Shown in pieces: positions 8,309 to 12,943 of a stretch of 12,943 nucleotides of DNA. Each line of letters opens with the position of its first letter. The stretch's first letter is position 1. Made by a program: the position numbers and the translations under genes. Origin of the DNA: Clostridia bacterium. Its GTDB lineage: Bacteria > Bacillota > Clostridia > Christensenellales > Aristaeellaceae. The DNA is taken from positions 1-12,943 of the forward strand of contig JAFWBZ010000051.1 of assembly GCA_017537105.1 (NCBI GenBank), written 5' to 3'. The notes beneath the pieces were generated by a model, which saw only the letters and a program-made list of their open reading frames with translations, had not been told where the DNA came from and ran no database searches.

Positions 8309-8337
8309 GACTTTTTGGGTCTCATTGGCAAAAAGTC
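8309..8337. promoter_or_regulatory. Perfect 9-bp inverted repeat (possible operator) upstream of the HAD-Tmk promoter
   Basis: GACTTTTTG (8309-8317) and CAAAAAGTC (8329-8337) are exact inverted copies separated by 11 bases, so the half-site centres are 20 bases apart, about two helical turns. The near edge is 12 bases from the -10 box, covering roughly -25 to -53 relative to the start. This suits an activator or repressor dimer. The sequence is far more AT-rich than its surroundings. No regulator gene is adjacent; the binding protein is unknown. Confidence 0.5.
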
Positions 8338-8389
8338 CTATGAATTTTCCTCTGCTCCGGGGCGCTTTCGCGCGCTTGAGGACAGACGA

Positions 8390-8416
8390 ACAGCCGCCCC
8401 ACGATGGAGCGGCTGT
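8390..8416 (-). terminator. Probable terminator after the tandem aldolase gene
   Basis: An 8-bp perfect stem, ACAGCCGC (8390-8397) with GCGGCTGT (8409-8416), lies 21 bases past the aldolase stop. On the minus strand it is followed by TCGTCTGTCC, a weak U-tract, so termination may be partial. Confidence 0.5.
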
Positions 8417-8436
8417 GAGAATGAGGTGGATGCCGG

Positions 8437-9729
8437 TCAGCCCTCCAGGTGGAAGGCCTCCTCGATGGCCTTGACTTCCTCGTCGGTGATGTAGACCACC
8501 TCGCCGATGTCCTTGGCGGCGATCATGGCGGCGGCGGAGTACTCCAGCACCTCCAGCTTGTCGTAGGCCTTCAGCAGGCTCTCGCCGGTGACGATGACGC
8601 ACTGGTTGTTCACGATGACCACCGGATGCCTGGCGCTGAAGATCTTCGCGGTGCCGGGGATGTCCAGACGGCTGGCGGCGTAGGGAATGCGCACTACGTC
8701 GCGCAGGCTGATGTAGCTCTCGGGGATCAGGCGGGAGTCAAACGCCGCGTCCGTCACCGCGAAGCTCATGATGGCCGGCGGATGGGCGATGATCACGGCG
8801 TTGATCTCCGGATGCGTGGCAAAGATCTCCTCCAGCAGCCGGGCGGCGCGGCTGGGCTTCTTGCCCATCTCCCGCATGCCGTGGTTGATGCGCACCAGGT
8901 CCTCGGGCTCCAGGTACTTCCTGTCCTTGTTGTAGGGCGTGGTCAGGAAGCCGCCGTCGGACAGGCGCATGGCAAAGGTGCCCTGGGTGGAGGTGAACAG
9001 CCGCTGGTCATAGCTGCGGTGGATCAGCTCGCACAGGTCGCGGCGGCCGGCGCACTCCTCGCTGGAGTGACTGCCGGGGATGAACTCGTCCAGGTTGGGG
9101 CTGGTGATCGAGCGATCGATGTCGATCTGCTCCTGGGTCAGCGGCTTGGGCGTTCCCAGCTTCTTGGCGTCGATCTCGAGGCGGCCGCAGAAGTCCAGGG
9201 TCTCAAAGGCCATGAAGCAGCTGAACAGGTCCTTGTGGCCGATGACCACGCCGTGGTTCTCCATCATCACGGTGTTGCAGCCCTTGCTGAACTCCTCGGC
9301 GATGTACTCGCCCAGCTTCGCGCTGCCGGGAACCTCGTACTTGGCGTAGGTCACCTTGCCGCAGACCTCGCTGGCGTTGGGAATCAGGGCGATGTCGGGG
9401 ATCTTGCGGGCCAGGCTGAAGGCCACCAGCGTCGGCGGATGGGCGTGCAGAATCGCCTTCAGGTCGGGGCGGCGGCGGTAGATCTCGCTGTGGAACGGCA
9501 GCTCCACCGACGGCCTGTGGGGGCCGATGACGGTGCCGTCCGGCTTGACCTGGCACATGTCGGCGCGGGTCAGGTTGCCCTTGTCGATGCCGGAGGGCGT
9601 GATCCAAATGTCGCCGTTGTCGTCCTTGATGGAGAGGTTGCCGCCGGACATGGTGGTCATGCCGTAATAGTAGATGCGGTTCATGATCATGACCAGCTGG
9701 TCGGCCGGGTGCAGCAGTTCAAAGCGCAT
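8437..9729 (-). CDS. Tandem class II aldolase/adducin protein; first domain intact, second domain lacks zinc ligands
   Basis: Two copies of the class II aldolase (FucA/AraD/adducin) fold in one 430-residue chain, where single-domain enzymes are about 200-230. Domain 1 (about 1-205) keeps the whole active site of L-fuculose-1-phosphate aldolase: phosphate-binding SGGNLS (28-33), catalytic Glu76, and zinc ligands His95 and His97 (HAHPP) and His159 (ENHG). Domain 2 (about 225-430) aligns over the same landmarks, but the Glu is Ala295, the first His is Ile314 (IAHPP keeps only His316), and ENHG is NNQC with Gln376. It should therefore not bind catalytic zinc. The ATG at 9729 follows AAGGAGG by seven bases. 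The gene is 51 bases after the GreA-like gene and likely in its operon. Expected reaction: reversible aldol cleavage of a phosphorylated sugar to dihydroxyacetone phosphate plus an aldehyde. The exact substrate is not determinable; epimerase or decarboxylase activity is possible in this superfamily. Confidence 0.9.
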   Translation of the reverse strand: MRFELLHPADQLVMIMNRIYYYGMTTMSGGNLSIKDDNGDIWITPSGIDKGNLTRADMCQVKPDGTVIGPHRPSVELPFHSEIYRRRPDLKAILHAHPPTLVAFSLARKIPDIALIPNASEVCGKVTYAKYEVPGSAKLGEYIAEEFSKGCNTVMMENHGVVIGHKDLFSCFMAFETLDFCGRLEIDAKKLGTPKPLTQEQIDIDRSITSPNLDEFIPGSHSSEECAGRRDLCELIHRSYDQRLFTSTQGTFAMRLSDGGFLTTPYNKDRKYLEPEDLVRINHGMREMGKKPSRAARLLEEIFATHPEINAVIIAHPPAIMSFAVTDAAFDSRLIPESYISLRDVVRIPYAASRLDIPGTAKIFSARHPVVIVNNQCVIVTGESLLKAYDKLEVLEYSAAAMIAAKDIGEVVYITDEEVKAIEEAFHLEG

Positions 9730-9780
9730 GGGGATTCCTCCTTCATGATGGTCGTTGGAAAGCTGGGGATGGTTGAATTG

Positions 9781-10284
9781 TCAAAAGGAATGGATGGGCA
9801 GGCTGTCGTCGTCCCGGCCCTTCTCGATCTTCCGGATCTGGATGTAGTATTGCACGTCGTCGGACACCTTGACCAGCACGCGGTCACCCACGCGCCGCCC
9901 CATCACGGCTCGGCCCAGCGGGGATTCCTTGGAGATGATGCCGTTCATGGCGTCTTCCCGAAGCGTGGTCATCAGCGTGATGGTCTCGGTGTCGCCCTCG
10001 TCCTCGTAGTAGATGTCCACCTTGTCAAACAGCCCCGCCACGCCGTCCCGGGTATCGGATTTGATCACCCTGGCGGTGGCGATCATCCGGCGCAGATAGC
10101 GCAGCCGGCTGTCGCAGCGCCGGAGCTCCTGCTTTGCCGCCTTGTATTCGTAGTTTTCGCTGCGGTCCCCGAAGGCCGCGGCGGTGGCCACATCCTCGAC
10201 GCACTTGGGGCGGACCACCTTCATGCGGTAGTCGATCTCCTCCTGCATCTTGCGGATGTCCACCTCGGTCAGTTCGTTGTACAT
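9781..10284 (-). CDS. GreA/GreB-family transcription elongation factor
   Basis: A 167-residue Gre-type factor, expected to enter the RNA polymerase secondary channel and trigger cleavage of backtracked RNA. The N-terminal coiled coil (about 8-75) carries the acidic tip FGDRSENYEY, with Asp40 and Glu43 at the positions of the Mg-binding pair of GreA (GDLSENAEY). The C-terminal FKBP-like domain (about 80-140) holds the hallmark ISKESPLGRAVMGRRVGD (117-134). A tail of about 25 residues ending DDDSLPIHSF extends slightly past standard GreA (about 158). Ribosome-site match is modest (GAGG, eight bases before the ATG). It starts 10 bases after the reductase gene, so they are co-transcribed. It may be a paralogue rather than the housekeeping GreA; I therefore give no symbol. 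A non-cleaving regulator of the Gre family is possible, but the acidic pair argues against it. Confidence 0.88.
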   Translation of the reverse strand: MYNELTEVDIRKMQEEIDYRMKVVRPKCVEDVATAAAFGDRSENYEYKAAKQELRRCDSRLRYLRRMIATARVIKSDTRDGVAGLFDKVDIYYEDEGDTETITLMTTLREDAMNGIISKESPLGRAVMGRRVGDRVLVKVSDDVQYYIQIRKIEKGRDDDSLPIHSF

Positions 10285-10294
10285 GCGCGGCGCC

Positions 10295-10915
10295 TCACCC
10301 GATGAAATGGATCCACTGCCGCTCGGCCTCGACCTCGGGCAGCCCGTAGGCCTCGCGGCCCAGCGCGATGGACTTCATCAGGAAGGCCATGTTCCGCGCC
10401 AGCGTGCGCATGGTTTGCAGGCCCTCGGCATCCTGATTCGCCTCGCCGGGAAGTCGGCCGTGCACGCTGTTCCAATATTGGCTGGAGGCCACGGGCATGC
10501 CGGAGATGGTGAAGTACTTGTTCAGCTGGTCGAAGGTGGCGGAGGCGCCGCCCCGGCGACAGACCGCCACGGACGCGCCGACCTTCATAGTCTTGTCGAA
10601 GCCAGAGGAGTAGAACAGCCGGTCGAAAAACGCCGACACGGTGGCGTTGGCCGAACCGTAGTACACGGGGCTGGCCACCACCATGCCGTCCGCGGCCTCC
10701 AGCTTGGGTGCGACCTCGTTGACCAAGTCGTCAAAGGCGCACCGGCCGAGCTCCGCGCAGCGGTTGCATGCGACGCAGCCGCGGATGTCCCGGTTGCCGA
10801 TGTGGATGCTCTCGGTCTCCACGCCGCATTCTGCGAAGATTTTCTCCATCTCTCCCAGTGCGATGGCCGTGTTGCCCCGCGCCCTGGGACTGCCGTTGAT
10901 GAGCAGGACCTTCAT
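10295..10915 (-). CDS. Flavodoxin-fold NAD(P)H-dependent FMN reductase, iron-sulfur-flavoprotein-like
   Basis: A 206-residue cytoplasmic flavodoxin-like oxidoreductase. The FMN phosphate loop is NGSPRARGNT (7-16), and the isoalloxazine-contacting segment is SPVYYGSANA (82-91). Between them are Cys47, Cys50, Cys53 and Cys59, spaced C-x2-C-x2-C-x5-C, the compact motif that holds a 4Fe-4S cluster in iron-sulfur flavoproteins. Cluster binding is thus likely, though many family members with similar cysteines are untested. The C-terminal region (about 140-206) matches the reductase family rather than flavodoxin proper. The ATG at 10915 lies six bases after AAGGAGG. It is first in a minus-strand unit with the GreA-like factor and the tandem aldolase, under the promoter at 11007-11035. 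Likely role: electron transfer or quinone/aromatic reduction under redox stress; the substrate is unknown. Confidence 0.88.
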   Translation of the reverse strand: MKVLLINGSPRARGNTAIALGEMEKIFAECGVETESIHIGNRDIRGCVACNRCAELGRCAFDDLVNEVAPKLEAADGMVVASPVYYGSANATVSAFFDRLFYSSGFDKTMKVGASVAVCRRGGASATFDQLNKYFTISGMPVASSQYWNSVHGRLPGEANQDAEGLQTMRTLARNMAFLMKSIALGREAYGLPEVEAERQWIHFIG

Positions 10916-11006
10916 GCAATGCCTCCTTCAAAAAACGGGTCGGACCGGACCACCGCGGTGCTTCGCCCAATCCCTGCGTCCGCGCCGCCGCCGTCAGGTC
11001 TCCCTC

Positions 11007-11035
11007 ATTTTACCATCTCGGGCGGCAAAAGGCAA
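11007..11035 (-). promoter_or_regulatory. Promoter of the reductase-GreA-aldolase unit
   Basis: On the minus strand TTGCCT (11030-11035) and TAAAAT (11007-11012) are spaced by 17 bases, with a TG extension (TGGTAAAAT). Transcription from about 11000 leaves a GC-rich leader of about 85 bases containing the palindrome CACCGCGGTG and a run of six T just before the ribosome site. No known riboswitch was recognised in it. Confidence 0.65.
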
Positions 11036-11100
11036 GGCCGGTCGGCAAACTGCACAGGCTTTCAACACAATCGTAGCACATTCCTAAACCAGCCCCGAGG

Positions 11101-11130
11101 TTGCATCCGGCGGGGCCGCGGGTGTATAAT
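11101..11130 (+). promoter_or_regulatory. Promoter of the RNase Z gene
   Basis: TTGCAT (11101-11106) and a perfect TATAAT (11125-11130) are spaced by 18 bases. Transcription from about 11137 gives a leader of roughly 25 bases to the ATG at 11162. It diverges from the reductase promoter about 90 bases away. Confidence 0.75.
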
Positions 11131-11161
11131 GGCGGCAGCGAGAAAACCGAAGGAGGACGCC

Positions 11162-12073
11162 ATGTTCCGCGCAACGCTGCTGGGCACCGGCGGCATGCTG
11201 CCGCTGAAGCGCCGCGCGCTGGCCAGCGCGATGCTGTCCGTCAACGGCCGGCATCTGCTGATCGACTGCGGCGAGGGCACGCAGGTGCAGGTCCGCGAGT
11301 GCGGGCTCCGCTTCAAGCCCATCGACGCCATACTGATCACCCACTTTCACGGCGACCACATCAGCGGCCTGCCGGGCCTTCTGCTGTCCATGGGCAACCA
11401 GGGCCGGGAGGCGCCGCTGCTGCTGGCCGGACCTCCGGGCCTGGAATCGGTGGTGAACCACCTGCGGGTCATCGCGCCGGACCTGCCCTTCGCGCTGCGC
11501 TTTCACGAGATCGATCCCCGCGCGCCGCAGCCCTTCGTGGCCGCGGGCCTGACCGTCTCGCCCTTCGCGCTGCAGCACGCCCTGCCCTGCCTGGGCTACC
11601 GCGCGGAGCTGCCCCGGCCCGGCAGGTTCCTGCCGGAGCGCGCCCGGGAAAACGGCGTGCCCGTGGCGCTGTGGAGCGCGCTGCAGCGCCAGCCGGAGGC
11701 CTCGCTGAACGGCGTGACCTATACGCGGGACCAGGTGCTGACGCCGCCGCGCCGGGGCATTTCCGTGGTGTACGCCACCGACACGCGCCCGGTGGACGCC
11801 ATCGCCGACATGGCCCGGGACTGCGACCTGCTGATCGCCGAGGGCATGTTCGGGGACCCGGAGAAGCTGCCCCGCGCCCGGGAGTCCGGCCACATGCTGA
11901 TGGAGGAGGCCGCGGCCCTCGCCGCCCGCGCCGGCGCACGGCGGCTGTGGCTGACCCACTTCAGCCCCGCGATGCCCGAGCCGGAGGCCTGGCTCGACCG
12001 AGCCCGCGCGCTGTATCCCGGCGCGGTAATCGGGCAGGACGGCATGACCGTCGATCTGCCCTTTGTCGACTGA
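11162..12073 (+). CDS. rnz: Ribonuclease Z (tRNA 3'-processing endonuclease), divergent clostridial type
   Basis: A 303-residue metallo-beta-lactamase-fold enzyme, expected to cut the 3' trailer from tRNA precursors, which matters for tRNAs lacking an encoded CCA. It opens with LLGTGGMLP and carries HFHGDH (His61, His63, Asp65, His66), His139 in LQHALPCLGYR, Asp207 in TDTRP and His266 in LTHFSP, completing both zinc sites. Glu227 and His244, the pair linked to proton transfer, remain. The surrounding HEAT motif reads AEGM (226-229), and HST reads HML (244-246). The exosite-arm stretch that usually contains a GP(L/Y) motif reads VPVALWSALQ (166-175). I recall similar variants in other clostridial proteins annotated RNase Z, from memory only. 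The ATG at 11162 follows AAGGAGG by seven bases. Monocistronic. Another MBL phosphodiesterase role is possible because of the altered motifs. Confidence 0.88.
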   Translation: MFRATLLGTGGMLPLKRRALASAMLSVNGRHLLIDCGEGTQVQVRECGLRFKPIDAILITHFHGDHISGLPGLLLSMGNQGREAPLLLAGPPGLESVVNHLRVIAPDLPFALRFHEIDPRAPQPFVAAGLTVSPFALQHALPCLGYRAELPRPGRFLPERARENGVPVALWSALQRQPEASLNGVTYTRDQVLTPPRRGISVVYATDTRPVDAIADMARDCDLLIAEGMFGDPEKLPRARESGHMLMEEAAALAARAGARRLWLTHFSPAMPEPEAWLDRARALYPGAVIGQDGMTVDLPFVD

Positions 12074-12083
12074 TCTCCGGGCG

Positions 12084-12108
12084 CCCGACCATGCGGCGGA
12101 CCGTCGGG
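12084..12108 (+). terminator. Weak candidate terminator after rnz
   Basis: CCCGAC (12084-12089) pairs with GTCGGG (12103-12108) 10 bases past the rnz stop, followed by TTTGTCGATTTG. The loop is 13 bases and the stem short, so it is only a candidate. Confidence 0.35.
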
Positions 12109-12143
12109 TTTGTCGATTTGCCGCCCTGATTTAACGCGCGCAC

Positions 12144-12174
12144 ATTTGACATTCCGGAGCATATGTGTTAAATT
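12144..12174 (+). promoter_or_regulatory. Near-consensus promoter of the phosphofructokinase gene with overlapping inverted repeat
   Basis: A perfect TTGACA (12146-12151), 17-base spacer and TAAATT (12169-12174) make this the best promoter in the window. ATTTGACA (12144-12151) and TGTTAAAT (12166-12173) form an inverted repeat with 7 of 8 pairs and a 14-base gap, lying exactly over the -35 and -10 boxes. A repressor bound there would exclude polymerase. Part of the symmetry could simply come from the two boxes themselves. Confidence 0.7.
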
Positions 12175-12184
12175 ACAATTGTAT

Positions 12185-12205
12185 GTGCGGCATTGCTCTC
12201 CGCAC
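12185..12205 (+). other. Hairpin near the 5' end of the phosphofructokinase mRNA
   Basis: GTGCGG (12185-12190) pairs perfectly with CCGCAC (12200-12205) over a nine-base loop, starting about four bases after the predicted transcript start. This resembles the placement of the hairpin in the small-protein leader (2486-2501). It is well clear of the ribosome site near 12226-12231, so a stabilising role is more likely than translational block. Confidence 0.45.
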
Positions 12206-12241
12206 GAGCCAAATTGACAGAATTGAAAGGAATGAACGAAT

Positions 12242-12943
12242 ATGAGCCAGCTGAAAGGCGCATGCATCATCGGTCAGTCCGGCGGCCCCAGCGCCGTCAT
12301 CAACGCCTCCGCTTACGGTGCGATCAAGACCGCTCTGGAAAATGAGAACATCACCCAGGTCCTGGGCGCGCTGCACGGCATCAAGGGCGTGCTGGAGGAC
12401 AACCTGATCGACATGGGCAAGGAAGATCCCCAAGAACTCGCCTACATGAAGTACACCCCCTCCTCCGCGCTGGGCTCCTGCCGCTACAAGCTGGCGGATC
12501 CCGACGAGGACGACACCGACTACAAGCGCATCCTCGAGATCTTCCGGAAGTACAACGTGCGCTACTTCTTCTACAACGGCGGCAACGACAGCATGGACAC
12601 CTGCAACAAGATCAGCAAGTTCATGCTGAAGAACGGCTATGAGTGCCGCGTGATGGGCATTCCGAAGACCATCGACAACGACCTGTACGGCACGGACCAC
12701 TGCCCCGGCTTCGCCTCCGCCGCCAAGTACATCGCCACCTCCGTGATGGAAGTGTACTGCGATTCCACCGTGTATGACAAGGGTCAGATCACCATCGTCG
12801 AGTGCATGGGCCGCCACGCGGGCTGGCTCACCGCAGCCGCGGCGCTGGCAAACTACGCCGGCGAGGGTGCGGATCTGATCTATCTGCCGGAGCGCGACTT
12901 CGATCTGGATACCTTCACCGAGAAGGTCAAGGCCATCTACGCC
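12242..12943 (+). CDS. Phosphofructokinase, pyrophosphate-dependent type (3' end outside window)
   Basis: The first 234 residues of a PfkA-family enzyme that converts fructose 6-phosphate to fructose 1,6-bisphosphate in glycolysis. Motifs in order: GQSGGPSAVINAS (11-23), NGGNDSMDT (112-120), PKTIDND (141-147) and MGRHAGW (189-195). Asp116 stands where ATP-dependent PFK has Gly (E. coli Gly104) and Lys142 where it has Gly124. These two changes mark pyrophosphate as phosphoryl donor and make the step reversible. Asp145 (TIDND) is the expected catalytic base. The ATG at 12242 follows AAAGGA by about 10 bases. The full protein is probably around 400 residues. It lies alone behind a strong promoter, as suits a central glycolytic enzyme; no pyruvate kinase or aldolase gene is adjacent in view. 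The family is clear; donor choice is inferred from the two residues. Confidence 0.92.
   Translation, partial: MSQLKGACIIGQSGGPSAVINASAYGAIKTALENENITQVLGALHGIKGVLEDNLIDMGKEDPQELAYMKYTPSSALGSCRYKLADPDEDDTDYKRILEIFRKYNVRYFFYNGGNDSMDTCNKISKFMLKNGYECRVMGIPKTIDNDLYGTDHCPGFASAAKYIATSVMEVYCDSTVYDKGQITIVECMGRHAGWLTAAAALANYAGEGADLIYLPERDFDLDTFTEKVKAIYA

Noticed and set aside
9779..9784. TTGACA on the minus strand just before the tandem aldolase gene
   Set aside because: It overlaps the end of the GreA-like gene, and no acceptable -10 lies 16-18 bases downstream (TTTCCA at 17).
8449..10305. A 618-residue open frame on the plus strand across the aldolase and GreA-like genes
   Set aside because: It spans two well-supported minus-strand genes and their gap, and its translation is low-complexity (Val, His, Gly, Asp) without family motifs.
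10916..11000. A T-box-like leader upstream of the reductase (ACCGCGGTGG followed later by six T)
   Set aside because: The core differs from the T-box GGTGG-ACCGCG order, no stable terminator stem precedes the T-run, and the gene is not a tRNA-synthetase or amino-acid gene.
10250..11161. A longer N-terminal extension of the RNase Z frame
   Set aside because: The frame is open far upstream by chance, but the promoter at 11101-11130 and the AAGGAGG site fix the start at 11162, where family similarity begins.

Overview
This is a GC-rich window (low 60s percent by eye) with Gram-positive style expression signals: strong AAGGAGG-type ribosome binding sites, TG-extended -10 boxes, and AT-rich promoters that stand out from the background. 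Gene content suggests a Firmicute of class Clostridia, possibly a gut or rumen lineage near Christensenellales. The pointers are a zinc-ribbon/kinase-like N-terminus joined to Pro/Thr-rich wall modules, a pyrophosphate-type phosphofructokinase, a clostridial-type RNase Z and a tandem class II aldolase. This placement is inference; no marker gene fixes it. No tRNA, rRNA, CRISPR array or insertion sequence was seen.

Layout. (1) Positions 1-2325, minus strand: a carbohydrate ABC importer operon read as ATPase, MalF-type permease, MalG-type permease. The last gene is cut by the window edge and carries an apparent one-base frameshift near position 84/85. (2) 2448-2814, plus strand: a one-gene unit for a 79-residue protein of unknown function, with its own promoter, a 5' hairpin and a strong terminator. 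(3) 8296-2828, minus strand: a fused HAD phosphatase-thymidylate kinase gene followed by a 1364-residue membrane protein. That protein has a zinc ribbon, a vestigial kinase N-lobe, one membrane helix, six peptidoglycan-binding-like modules and three FN3-like modules. A perfect 9-bp AT-rich dyad lies just upstream of this unit's promoter. (4) 11035-8390, minus strand: an iron-sulfur-flavoprotein-like reductase, a GreA-like factor and a double-domain class II aldolase whose second half has lost its metal ligands. (5) 11101-12108, plus strand: RNase Z with altered HEAT/HST motifs, divergent from unit 4. (6) 12144 to the end, plus strand: the start of a PPi-type phosphofructokinase behind a near-consensus promoter with an overlapping inverted repeat.

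How it fits together. Sugar import, an aldolase and PPi-dependent glycolysis fit a fermentative saccharolytic anaerobe. The rest is core nucleotide, RNA and transcription machinery plus one elaborate wall-facing protein. I see no complete novel defence or biosynthetic system. The most unusual items are the HAD-Tmk fusion, the pseudokinase/wall-binding protein and the half-dead tandem aldolase. There is no gene-free stretch over 300 bases; the longest gap (10916-11161) holds two divergent promoters.
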